64,000 bases of DNA from a virus. Of this stretch, positions 23,856-32,700 are shown piece by piece. The stretch covers positions 62,001 through 126,000 of the IMG/VR virus record IMGVR_UViG_3300037010_001702; one strand, written 5' to 3'. A model generated the notes under the pieces. That model searched no databases. It worked only from the letters and a program-made list of their open reading frames with translations, and was not told where the DNA came from. The first letter of the stretch is position 1. Each line of letters begins with the position of its first letter. A program made the translations under genes and the position numbers.

Positions 23856-24851
23856 ATGAAACGTTTGATTTTTGATACCGCAAATATTCTATTTCGGGCA
23901 CACGCTGCGAACAGCATGCATAACAAGGGCGGCAGTCCTGAGGAACAAGCTGGACTTGCGATGCATGTTGCACTGCGTTCACTTAACAAGTACTACAAGC
24001 AATTCAAACCAGATCAGGTAGCTGTAACATTTGAAGGTACAAACAACTGGCGCAAGGAATACACGAAGTCTGAAAAATGTATCTCAAAAAAGGTGTACAA
24101 GGCAAATCGTGTGAAGGATTCCTCGATGGAACCATTCTTTGAGCTAATTAAATCATTTGAAGAGCTAGCTCGCAACCACACCTCCCTGGTGTGTCTGTCA
24201 AACCCACTCCTTGAAGGTGACGATCTTTTTGGCGGCTATGTCCGTCGATTCACAGCCCAAGGTGACGAGGTAATCGGTGTTTCCGGAGATAAGGACTTCG
24301 TCCAGCTTTGGAAGCACAAGGGATTCACTCTCATTAATCCAGACAATGGAAAGCCCCGTACCCTTATTGACACTTGTGGTGTTGATGATGCAGATTACTT
24401 TATGTTTGAAAAAGCATTCCGTGGAGATAAGGGAGATAACGTTTTCTCAGCGTATCCACGAGTTCAAGCAAAGCGTCTTCAAAAGGCTTTCAGTGACGAC
24501 TATGAACTAACCAAGCTGATGAATGAAACATGGACATTTACAGATCCAGATACTAATGAGGTTACAACCTATCTCGTATCCGATCTGTTCGAGGAAAACA
24601 ATCGCCTCATGAACCTTGAATGCCAACCAGACAACATCAAGAAGGTTATTGAAGAGACTCTCGATCACGAGTTAGTCAATCACGGAAAATTCTCCTTCTT
24701 TGCATTTACTAAATTCTGCGGAAAATTCGGTTTAAAACAAATTGCAGAAGACTCTACAGCGTTTGTTAATATGTTCAGTGTAACAGGCCAGAGGTCTCCG
24801 TTGAAAGAAGAGACCTCTGCAGTTCGTAAGAAAGCATTACTGGAGTTTTAA
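23856..24851 (+). CDS. rnh: 5'-3' exonuclease / RNase H (T4 Rnh, FEN-1 family)
   Basis: A 331-aa protein beginning MKRLIFDTANILFRAHAANS, the first acidic motif of the FEN family (Asp7). It has PDQVAVTFEG, LLEGDDLFGGYVRRFTA with paired Asp residues, and VIGVSGDKDFVQLW. The helix-hairpin-helix region is around AFRGDKGDNVFSAYPRVQAK. T4 Rnh (305 aa) removes RNA primers from lagging-strand fragments. It has an AAGGAATTTAA ribosome-binding site and overlaps the next gene by 1 nt. Confidence 0.9.
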   Translation: MKRLIFDTANILFRAHAANSMHNKGGSPEEQAGLAMHVALRSLNKYYKQFKPDQVAVTFEGTNNWRKEYTKSEKCISKKVYKANRVKDSSMEPFFELIKSFEELARNHTSLVCLSNPLLEGDDLFGGYVRRFTAQGDEVIGVSGDKDFVQLWKHKGFTLINPDNGKPRTLIDTCGVDDADYFMFEKAFRGDKGDNVFSAYPRVQAKRLQKAFSDDYELTKLMNETWTFTDPDTNEVTTYLVSDLFEENNRLMNLECQPDNIKKVIEETLDHELVNHGKFSFFAFTKFCGKFGLKQIAEDSTAFVNMFSVTGQRSPLKEETSAVRKKALLEF

Positions 24852-25300
24852 TGAAAGCATTCAATTTATCTAAGAAGTCTTTGCATTGGCATCTTGCTGT
24901 CACTTATGGTAATCACTGCGAGTGGGATACTGACCCTGATCTCTGTAGTTATTTACAACGCGTTGTACAGGGTGTAATTGTAGCCTCGCTAGCAGCATTT
25001 GTTGGTGGGTTAGGCATTGGTGTTCCATTTGGCGAGCTACTTGCTTGGATAGCATATGTTGCAGCAAATGAACTTGTGCCTATGACTGTACCAGCTGCAG
25101 CAGCCATGCTCATAATCTTTGCAGTAGTTGTATTCGTGTGTGGATTTCTTCTGTTTAATACTGATAGGGGAGAAGAAATTGTTGGCGTCATCAAAAAGAA
25201 TATCAGAGTGTCAATACCTAAACCTAAGCAGGAATCGTTTATCGTGCTAGCATATCATAGCTTTAAAGATAAGACGTGTGTAAGACTGTCAATTCAATAA
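24851..25300 (+). CDS. Two-pass membrane protein (149 aa)
   Basis: The N-terminal soluble part KKSLHWHLAVTYGNHCEWDT is followed by two hydrophobic stretches (VIVASLAAFVGGLGIGVPFG with LLAWIAYVA; AAAAMLIIFAVVVFVCGFLL) and a basic C-terminal tail ending AYHSFKDKTCVRLSIQ. Its start overlaps the rnh stop. I recognise no family; the hairpin-like two-helix topology is compatible with a membrane-modifying early protein. Confidence 0.6.
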   Translation: MKAFNLSKKSLHWHLAVTYGNHCEWDTDPDLCSYLQRVVQGVIVASLAAFVGGLGIGVPFGELLAWIAYVAANELVPMTVPAAAAMLIIFAVVVFVCGFLLFNTDRGEEIVGVIKKNIRVSIPKPKQESFIVLAYHSFKDKTCVRLSIQ

Positions 25301-25324
25301 CCTGTTATCAGTCAGCCCGACCCC

Positions 25325-25332
25325 TATAAATA
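25325..25332 (+). promoter_or_regulatory. T4-type late promoter TATAAATA
   Basis: An exact TATAAATA box 70 nt upstream of the gene at 25402. Confidence 0.8.
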
Positions 25333-25401
25333 TTAGGTGAATATTCAACCTTGGGTTTTTAAAACGTATGCACGTTATCCCAATATACTAAAGGAGTCTC
25401 T

Positions 25402-25842
25402 ATGGCAACACAAGCACGCGAAACAATCGAACTAACCCCAACATCCCTTCCACACATTTTCTTGTGCGACGTTGATGATTCTGGACTTCTTAAGGAAGTT
25501 ATGGTTGTCAAGAAGTTTAAGGACGGTTCAATCTACTACATCGAAATTGACGCTCTTCACAACATTGACAAGGGTCGTATTAAGAAGATCGTTTCTTCTC
25601 AGCATGCTGACAAGTACGAAGCATGGGAATTGCTTTCACAGGCACGCCTTTCAAATGGTATGAATGCTCTTGATTTCTTCCACTCAAACAACGTTAAGTC
25701 CAAGCGTCCTAAGGGTGCTCGTGCTTCAACAGGTAGTCTTGAATCCGTTCAAGCTTATGGTACAGACAAGATGATTGGTTCTGACTTCGTCAATCCAGCA
25801 GAAGCTCAGCTTGACAAGACCACCGGCAACTTCATCAGCTAA
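25402..25842 (+). CDS. Late protein of unknown function (146 aa)
   Basis: A strong ribosome-binding site (AAAGGAGTCTCT) and an exact late promoter suggest high late expression. The protein has a compact N-terminal domain (LPHIFLCDVDDSGLLKEVMV; YYIEIDALHNIDKGRIKKIV; MNALDFFHSNNVK), then a low-complexity basic/Ser tail. The monocistronic arrangement, with the elaborate hairpin region after it, fits an abundant virion or DNA-associated protein. I recognise no family. Confidence 0.65.
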   Translation: MATQARETIELTPTSLPHIFLCDVDDSGLLKEVMVVKKFKDGSIYYIEIDALHNIDKGRIKKIVSSQHADKYEAWELLSQARLSNGMNALDFFHSNNVKSKRPKGARASTGSLESVQAYGTDKMIGSDFVNPAEAQLDKTTGNFIS

Positions 25843-25890
25843 TCGTGTTAGATGAAGTGATTGCACCACCGAAAAACAGAATTGTATGAT

Positions 25891-26011
25891 GAATCTGTGA
25901 AGACATTCACAGATTCAAGGACTTTGATGGCGATGGCAAAGGGAGGCGGACATTCTTCTGCAGAAGAATGTCTAGCTGAAAACTTTTGTTAGGGCAAATT
26001 TTTGCCCTAAC
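25891..26011 (+). ncRNA. Structured RNA region: three consecutive strong hairpins
   Basis: The 350-bp gap after 25842 holds three perfect inverted repeats in a row. They are GAATCTGTGA/TCACAGATTC (25891-25916), the 24-bp palindrome GACATTCTTCTG/CAGAAGAATGTC (25949-25972), and GTTAGGGCAA/TTGCCCTAAC with loop ATTT (25988-26011). The terminator at 26025 follows directly. A Shine-Dalgarno-like AAAGGGAGG lies between the first two. No open frame of useful length exists. It may be the stabilised 3' UTR of the 25402 transcript or a separate small RNA; the choice is inference. Confidence 0.5.
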
Positions 26012-26024
26012 AACAATGACGCTG

Positions 26025-26063
26025 CTGGGACCTGGAGAAATTCAGGTCCCAGTTTTGTTTTAT
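26025..26063 (+). terminator. Intrinsic terminator
   Basis: A perfect 10-bp stem CTGGGACCTG / CAGGTCCCAG with an 8-nt loop, followed by TTTTGTTTTAT: a textbook Rho-independent terminator. Confidence 0.9.
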
Positions 26064-26098
26064 ATTACCATTTGATATAATGAATGATACTCCTAGAG

Positions 26099-26106
26099 TA
26101 TAAATA
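26099..26106 (+). promoter_or_regulatory. T4-type late promoter TATAAATA
   Basis: An exact TATAAATA box 88 nt upstream of the transglycosylase gene. A TATAAT at 26076-26081 may add a sigma70-type start. Confidence 0.75.
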
Positions 26107-26193
26107 AAATTTCATCATCTATATTGATATGAAAGCTCTGCTCTCTAACGTAAGAAAGTATGACCAACCCCTAAACAAGGAAGGAAAAACCCA

Positions 26194-26835
26194 ATGAAGT
26201 TAAGCAACTTTATTCTATCAATTGTTGCAAGCACAGTAATAGGGCTGGCAGTAAGTAGCTCCTATTTTGTTATCTCTAAACAATCATCAGCAGAAATCAC
26301 GGTTGTGGCCAGTGATTCCAACAGAGTCTCAATGGACATACCGAAAAATCTATCTCACCACCAAGCTGAGCTTCTTAGCCAGGCGTACGAGATTGCCCAA
26401 AAAGACGGGCACAAGCAACCACAAATCCTTCAGGGTATCATCCTTCAAGAGACAAAGGCTGGTGATCTGAAATCCTACAAGGTTGCAGGTCAAGAGTTTG
26501 GGTTGAAGACAAATGCTCGCTATTACGGTGTTGCTCAAATCAAGCTAGACGCTGCTAAGGACGTGCTGAAAACATTCCCTGATTTAAAGATAGAGTTTGG
26601 ATTCCACACTAACACTGACGAGGAAGTAATTGCCAAGCTAATTGAGAATGACAGGTTCAATATGTCAATAGCCAGCAAGTATCTCTTGTTACTCCGAAAT
26701 GCCGGATATGATACAATAAAGCAATTAGCAGTAGCGTATAACCAAGGTGCTGGTGGTGCTAGGAATATTGATCCAAACAAGAACCATTATTCAAATGGCG
26801 TGATGGCCTACATTCAACAAATTAAGATTAACTAG
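26194..26835 (+). CDS. Secreted/anchored lytic transglycosylase (endolysin candidate)
   Basis: A 213-aa protein with an N-terminal hydrophobic segment at residues 6-28 (FILSIVASTVIGLAVSSSYF), either a signal peptide or a SAR-type anchor. A goose-lysozyme/SLT-like catalytic domain follows. The catalytic Glu86 lies in GIILQETKAG, ARYYGVAQIK is the substrate-binding Gly-rich strand, and LAVAYNQGAGGARNID is the C-terminal motif. It would cleave peptidoglycan glycan strands. The late promoter and export signal fit host lysis; the alternative is DNA-entry peptidoglycan remodelling. Confidence 0.8.
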   Translation: MKLSNFILSIVASTVIGLAVSSSYFVISKQSSAEITVVASDSNRVSMDIPKNLSHHQAELLSQAYEIAQKDGHKQPQILQGIILQETKAGDLKSYKVAGQEFGLKTNARYYGVAQIKLDAAKDVLKTFPDLKIEFGFHTNTDEEVIAKLIENDRFNMSIASKYLLLLRNAGYDTIKQLAVAYNQGAGGARNIDPNKNHYSNGVMAYIQQIKIN

Positions 26836-26850
26836 CCTTTGAGATTGATT

Positions 26851-27030
26851 TTATATCAGCAGCACGTGTGCTATAAAATGTTCTCGACCAGTAAGTCTAA
26901 CTAAATTATCCTTATCATTTGTCTGCGAAATACAAAGTGGAATTATGTGATGAAGTTCAGCATATTCTAAAGGCTGATCCCTGTTTAAAGCTTTTTCCAT
27001 CAAGTTATAATAGCATTTTGAATACTTGTT
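26851..27030 (-). pseudogene. Truncated HNH homing endonuclease remnant
   Basis: The minus strand from about 27030 reads NKYSKCYYNLMEKALNRDQP, then AELHHIIPLCISQTNDKDNL and VRLTGREHFIAHVLLI before a stop at 26851. This is the N-terminal HNH nuclease core of phage endonucleases, cut off about 60 residues in, with no DNA-binding tail. No start codon sits at the conserved beginning; a frame to 27090 would overlap the primase gene in antisense. It is homologous to the remnant at 13488-13880. Confidence 0.75.
26983..27011 (+). promoter_or_regulatory. Possible sigma70-like promoter within the HNH remnant
   Basis: TATAAT (27006-27011) with GTTTAA (26983-26988) at 17 bp. The -10 is the antisense of the remnant's CYYN codons and lies about 20 nt before the primase ATG, which has no clear Shine-Dalgarno. 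Confidence 0.45.
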
Positions 27031-28008
27031 ATGTTTAAACAGCTTCGTCTTGGTGATCTGATTAAGGAAAAGGTTCATTTTACACTCCACAAAGATTGGT
27101 ATGTTGAGAAGTGTCCATGCTGTAACGATTACAAAAACAGAGCTGGATTTAAATTTGAAGGTGATGCAATTATTTACAACTGTTGGAACTGTTCCACAAC
27201 TTCTGTGTATGAAGAATTCTCCGGTAAGATTTCTAGAAAGATGCGAAGCATTCTAAATGCACATGGCATCGATGATACAGAAATTAGTGCAGTGGTTAAT
27301 AGTTCCTTCTTCACTGAAAAGAAAGAAGAGAAAATAACCCTCGCAACTCTTTCCAAGATTAACACTTCAACCCCAACAGTAAAGCTTCCAGAGAAATCGT
27401 TCCAAATTGGAAACTGCCCAGAGTTTATTGATTATCAAATCAAGTTAGTAGAGTATCTTGAAAGCAGAAAAGTGGATGTGAATAAGTTCCCATTCTACTT
27501 CAGCCTAGAAGATCGATTCAAGGATCGCGTCATCATTCCTTACTACCGTAATGGTAAGTTAATCTATTGGCAAGCACGGACAATTCACGACCATGAAAAG
27601 AAGCGATATGACAATGCACCAGTTGGTAGAGAAGCTGTTCTCTTTAACTACGATGCATTGAACTCTTACTCAGCAGAACCGCTCCTTGTTTCCGAAGGTG
27701 TCTTTGATGCTATGATGTTCAATGGTGTCGCTACTCTTGGAAGTAAGCTCACTCCAGCGCAGTTAGAACTCCTACATAAATCAAATCGTAAGTTAGTCTT
27801 CGTAATTGACAAGGATGAAAATGGAAGACACCTTGCGGAGAAGGTGCTCAAGGAAGGATGGCAAATTGCATTTGTTCCTAATGGGTCAAGAGACCTGAAT
27901 GAATGTGTAGTAAAGCATGGCAGAACCTGGACTGCTTGGCAGCTCATGAAGAACCTGCCGAAGGACGCTGACTCTGCGCAGCTTGCTATCAATATAAATT
28001 GTACATAA
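27031..28008 (+). CDS. DNA primase (zinc-ribbon + Toprim)
   Basis: A 325-aa protein with a CHC2-like zinc ribbon formed by Cys28-Cys31 (KCPCC) and Cys51/Cys54 (NCWNC). The Toprim core has Glu222 in LLVSEGVFDAMMF and the DxD-like VFVIDKDENGRHL (Asp260, Asp262). FKDRVIIPYYRNGKLIYWQA is the strand pair typical of the T4 gp61/bacterial DnaG core. It makes RNA primers for lagging-strand synthesis and should work with the helicase encoded 13 nt downstream. Confidence 0.9.
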   Translation: MFKQLRLGDLIKEKVHFTLHKDWYVEKCPCCNDYKNRAGFKFEGDAIIYNCWNCSTTSVYEEFSGKISRKMRSILNAHGIDDTEISAVVNSSFFTEKKEEKITLATLSKINTSTPTVKLPEKSFQIGNCPEFIDYQIKLVEYLESRKVDVNKFPFYFSLEDRFKDRVIIPYYRNGKLIYWQARTIHDHEKKRYDNAPVGREAVLFNYDALNSYSAEPLLVSEGVFDAMMFNGVATLGSKLTPAQLELLHKSNRKLVFVIDKDENGRHLAEKVLKEGWQIAFVPNGSRDLNECVVKHGRTWTAWQLMKNLPKDADSAQLAININCT

Positions 28009-28021
28009 CGCTGGAGATATT

Positions 28022-29338
28022 ATGGATTCAGAAAAGCAAAAAGTTATGTTGAGTTGCATGTTAGGTAATCGAGACCTAATGGCAATGTGTTCAGGTATAA
28101 TTAAGCCATCCTACTTTGACCCTTCGCTCAAGAAGACAGTGAAGTTCATGCAAGAGTATTTTACGAAATATAAGGATGTGCCCAAGTTAGGTGCCGTGAA
28201 GGCTGAGACTGGTATTACACTTGAAGATCTTGGTAAGATTGAAAAGTCTGACATGAACTATGTCTCTACTGAAGTAGAAGAGTTCTGCCGCAATCGAGCA
28301 ATCACCGAAGCAATCCTACAGGGCCCAGACCTTCTTGAAAAGGGAGACTTCGGCGAAATTTTGAGGACACTTCGAGATGCCATCTCAGTGGGTCTTCAAC
28401 GCGATCTTGGTATGGATTACTTTGCTAATCCTGAAGAACGCATGAAGCGCACCCATGATACATCAGCTAGAATCTCCACTGGCATCCAAGAGCTTGACGA
28501 TCTTATCGGTGGCGGAATGTCTCGGCAGGAACTTCTCATGTTTGCCGCTAACTCTGGTGGTGGTAAGTCGATGAACATGTTGAACATCGCTAAAAATTTC
28601 CTGGCTCAAGGGTTGCATGGCGTTTATATTTCCCTTGAAATGTCTGAGGATGTTGTGTCAAAGAGACTTGACTCCATGATCACTAAGATTGCCCAGGAGA
28701 ACCTACTTAGGGAACTCACAAAGGCCGCTAACCTGGTTGAAAAGGCAAGTGAGACATATGGTAAGTTCCGGGTCAAGAGAATGCCCGAGAATCGAACCAA
28801 TATAAATACAATTCGATCATGGTTACAGCAGTTAGAGCAGACAGAAGGTTTTGTACCTGACTTTATCTGCGTAGATTATCTTGACATCATGGGTACCACT
28901 ATGAACATCTCGCTGGATAATCTGTTCATCAAGGATAAGTACGTTACTGAAGAAGTTAGAAGCTTAGGTTTTGACTATAATGCCATTATGATCTCCGCAT
29001 CTCAACTTGGACGTACAGCGATTGAGGCAGACAAGTTAAATCAGGCTCACATTCAAGGCGGCATCTCCAAGATAAATACAGCTGACTATGTAATCGGTAT
29101 TAAGCAGGATGACTTAATGAAAGCTGCTGGCGAAATTTACTACGAGTGCCTAAAGTCTCGTAATTCAAGTGGAGTTGGCAACCGAGCATTGTTAGGATGG
29201 GATGCAATCTCACTAACTGTTTCTTCTCTCAAGAAGAAAGGAGCTCTCGTCTTTAAGCCAAAGGTTAATATCGTGTTAGACGAGCGACAACCATCAACCA
29301 AGAAAGCAGACGGCTTATCAAGCCTGATGAATATTTAA
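28022..29338 (+). CDS. 41: Replicative DNA helicase (DnaB-like, gp41)
   Basis: A 438-aa DnaB-family helicase (T4 gp41 is 475). The N-terminal helical domain is followed by the RecA-like core: Walker A AANSGGGKSMNMLNIA (Lys182), VYISLEMSEDVVSKRLDSM, Walker B DFICVDYLDIMG, and IMISASQLGRTAIE with the sensor glutamine. ISKINTADYVIGIKQDD is the conserved C-terminal segment. It unwinds DNA 5'-3' ahead of gp43. The gene is uninterrupted, unlike the gp41 loci of some marine phages that carry split inteins. Confidence 0.93.
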   Translation: MDSEKQKVMLSCMLGNRDLMAMCSGIIKPSYFDPSLKKTVKFMQEYFTKYKDVPKLGAVKAETGITLEDLGKIEKSDMNYVSTEVEEFCRNRAITEAILQGPDLLEKGDFGEILRTLRDAISVGLQRDLGMDYFANPEERMKRTHDTSARISTGIQELDDLIGGGMSRQELLMFAANSGGGKSMNMLNIAKNFLAQGLHGVYISLEMSEDVVSKRLDSMITKIAQENLLRELTKAANLVEKASETYGKFRVKRMPENRTNINTIRSWLQQLEQTEGFVPDFICVDYLDIMGTTMNISLDNLFIKDKYVTEEVRSLGFDYNAIMISASQLGRTAIEADKLNQAHIQGGISKINTADYVIGIKQDDLMKAAGEIYYECLKSRNSSGVGNRALLGWDAISLTVSSLKKKGALVFKPKVNIVLDERQPSTKKADGLSSLMNI

Positions 29339-29355
29339 ACCCAAAGGAGCATATT

Positions 29356-29643
29356 ATGCAAGAAGCAACAGTACCAACAACAATCACAATCGACGGAACA
29401 GAGTATCCTGTTGCCGACTTCAGCGTAAACGTTCAACGTCTTGTTGAAATCCACGCTGAATGGCGCAATGAACTTGCGACAGAACGTCTTGCAGTAGCAA
29501 AGACAGAAGCTGCAATTCGCAGTCTTGACGCTGAGCTTACGCAGGCCGTTGCAGCTGAACTTAAGGCTAAGACAGCAGCTACAGCAGCTACAGCAGCTAC
29601 AGCAGCAGAAGAAGTTCCAGCTGCAGATGCTCCAGCCGCGTAA
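29356..29643 (+). CDS. Small coiled-coil/Ala-rich protein (95 aa)
   Basis: An N-terminal segment TTITIDGTEYPVADFSVNVQ is followed by a long helix (LVEIHAEWRNELATERLAVA...) and an Ala/Thr/Glu tail encoded by repeated acagcagct 9-mers (29572-29607). AAAGGAGCATATT gives a strong ribosome-binding site, and a terminator follows. The pattern of a short beta start plus coiled coil is frequent in small phage virion proteins. No family is recognised. Confidence 0.6.
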   Translation: MQEATVPTTITIDGTEYPVADFSVNVQRLVEIHAEWRNELATERLAVAKTEAAIRSLDAELTQAVAAELKAKTAATAATAATAAEEVPAADAPAA

Positions 29644-29663
29644 TCTTACCTGATTCAAGGTTT

Positions 29664-29695
29664 AGGGAACAGATCGAAAGGTTTGTTCCCTTTTT
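29664..29695 (+). terminator. Intrinsic terminator
   Basis: AGGGAACA / TGTTCCCT stem (29664-29671 with 29684-29691) with a T-run at the 3' side. Confidence 0.75.
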
Positions 29696-29717
29696 AGTTT
29701 CTCCGCGGGAACCATTC

Positions 29718-29725
29718 TATAAATA
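29718..29725 (+). promoter_or_regulatory. T4-type late promoter TATAAATA
   Basis: An exact TATAAATA box 31 nt upstream of the ligase-like giant gene. Confidence 0.8.
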
Positions 29726-29755
29726 CTAAACTATCAATTCGTATGCTCGACACTC

Positions 29756-32700
29756 ATGACATCAATCCTTTCAACCGTTGTTTTACTAGAAGGAATCACC
29801 CATCTGGAGGATTTGCCTCCTGGCGAGTTCATTCGCACCGTAAAAACCCTAAAGGATAAGATAATCACTGAGAAGCTAGATGGAGCTAACCTTTGGTTTG
29901 GTCTAGATGAGAATGGTTTATTCACATCACGTGAAGGCAAGTCACCGAAGAAAGGTCGCTTCTATGACGTGAGTGACTATCCAATGGTAGCTAACTATAA
30001 CGGTTTCAGAGCTGCTCACCTTGCTCTTGAAAAAGCAAAGCCAGTCATTGAGCGTTACCTTGAAGAAGGTGACATGGTTGAAGTTGAAATTCTGTTTGGA
30101 CGTCAGCCAAATACGGTTACGTACGGGGTTTCAGACAAGAACTTCATTGTCATTCTTCGTGGGGTGAATGGCACTCCAGATGACAGAATTAAAGCCCTTG
30201 CAAAGGCTGTTGACAAGAAGACTGTAACAGTTGAGTCAACAATCGTTTCATCTCCAGATGGTGAAATACTTCAGCAAGACGATGAGAAGGTTAAGTGGGA
30301 ATTCACCCAAGTAGCACCTATCAGCACAAAGAAGGTTGACACATCCGGTGCTGATGACCTTCTTAAGCAGCTTGAGAAATTCCTGGGCATGAAGAATGAC
30401 GTGCTAAATGATAAGACGAACGGGGAAGTTGCAGAGCTTTCACTTAATAAGGTTCCAAAGGAACAACGAGAAGAAGCTAAGGCAGAGCGTGACAAGGTTC
30501 TTGCACACATTCTAAACAACTTCAAGATTCCAATCAAGGAAATGCTCCTTGGTAAATTCGTGCGCAAGATCAAACCATTCCTTCAAGATTCAAACCTTCA
30601 TCCATCTGAGGACATCGGCGTTGAGGGTGTTGTCGTTAGAGACCCTGTAACTGGTAGTCAAATAAAGATCGTTGACAAGGACGTGTTCACAGCTATCAAT
30701 GCTTTTAACTCTGCTGTAAGAAACAGCATCGCTGGATTGGTTAGAACTACTGATCAAGATGCGGCGATTGAGATGAGAGGTGGAGCATTCGGCCAAGCTA
30801 AAATTCGAATTGCTGAAATTATGGGTGCTAAGGAATTAGCGATGTCCTCTGGTGTAAAGCGCTTCATCACAAAGTTCAAGGCTGAAACTCCTCAAGCTAC
30901 AGCTCAAGCCCTTGCAGACAGCCTTCACATTGAAAGCTTTGGTTCAATCAAGACGAAGGTATCTTCTATCTTGAAGAACGCAATTAGCGAGGTAAATTCT
31001 ATTCTTGACGAATTCAAGAAGGACTCTGGTGAATTCAAGCTTAAGCTAAAAACTGGTAAGGAAATAGGGATCACTCCAGAGATTATGAAGCGTACTCTTA
31101 CAGCGTTTGCAGAAACCAAGAAGGACATCTTGGACGTAAATGCCCGCGTTCTTCGTAGCTCAACGCCTACAGAGCTTGTCCTCGCGCTGTACGGAAAAAC
31201 AATTGAATCCCTATTTGATGGAGCCGAAGACGTGAAAGAATCATATACACTTTTGAAAACAATCAATGAGGATGATGCTGCATCAGGAGCATCGCAAGGT
31301 GCAACCCCTGCCACCAATGGTGCAGTACCAGAGGTAATTTCAGGAACAACATCTTCAGCAGTGATTGCACCACTTCCTAAGATGCTTATGAAGGGTGCTA
31401 AGATGATAACCCGCCGCATCAGAAAGTTTAAGGCTGGCAGCAGGTTCCCAATTCCTAAAGCTATTAAAGCTGAAGGGAAAATTCCCCTTCACAAGTCAAT
31501 GACTGAAGATTGGGCTCACACAAGAGACCTGAAGTTTGCTACAGACGTTGACGATACTGCAGGTGCGAAGAATGACATCGAGTTTAATAGACTGCGGAAC
31601 AATGTTAATATAGGAAATAAGGTAACTCAGATGGACGTTAACCGTTATCTTGATAAAGCCCACGAGCTTAACGATGAAGTTGACACAGTTACCTTTGGTA
31701 TGGAAACAGATGATGGCAAGATCGCAAAGGTCTACGTTAACGCGGCACAGGCTGACGAATTTGAAAAGGCTTTATCAGTCCTTTTAGGGCAGCAGGATGA
31801 TCTTGAAGTTGTCATCAATGACCTTGCAGCTAAGTATGACATCGTTGACATTGAATGGCCAGAAGGTTACGTCTCAAATACCTCTGGCGACGCGCTGGCT
31901 GCGACAGCCGAACAAACTCCTGAAGAGCCAGTTGTCACTAAAGTAAATGATGATGGAGAACCAGAAATTCACCTTGGACTTGAAGGTGGAGAAAGTGATG
32001 AGCTTGATTCATCTGACCAGCAGGACGTAGCAAGTGCTGAATCTGATATTGAAAGCGCTGCAGACACTGATCTCAATCTTGATGCTGACGATGAGGAAGA
32101 TAGGGGTGACGATGAGGAAGATAGGGGCGGTGATGAGGGCGGTGATGATAATGAGCTTGACGTTAGTGGCAGTGATGACACGGACAAGCCAAAGAAAAAG
32201 AAGAAAAAGAAGGATAAGGATAAGGATATTGACTTGGATATTGACTTGAACGCATCTGACATTGAAGAAGCAGCGTGTAGAAGCGGTAGAGTTATTAGCG
32301 AAGATTCCACTGCTGCACAATCATCTATTAGCGCATTCTTGCAGTCAATGGGCGTGGATACATCTTCCAACACGTCAGTTGCAGCTCAGCTAGCTTCACC
32401 AAAGGTGAAGGCAAACCTTAGCAAGGTAGGTGCTAATAGTTCACTTTTGAAGACCATCAATAATGCTTCAGCTAAACTGGCACCTGCTAAGCCTAACGTA
32501 GCACCTTCAAATGCCGCACCGCAGTTTAATGGATTCGTAGCTAAGGGTGACATCATCGCTGAGGATGCGGTTGATCAAGGCAAGTGGATTATCGCTAAGC
32601 TTGGCTCCGCTGGCCTGATGCTAAGAGTTACTGGTCTATCATTCAAGATAGATGACCAGGAGACTGTAAAGCTCCAGCACATTCTTGAAAAGCACAAGAC

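Noticed and set aside
31969-32373. A Ser-rich 134-codon minus-strand frame
   Set aside because: It is the reverse complement of the acidic Asp/Glu repeat of the giant ligase-like gene; such antisense poly-Ser frames are compositional artefacts.
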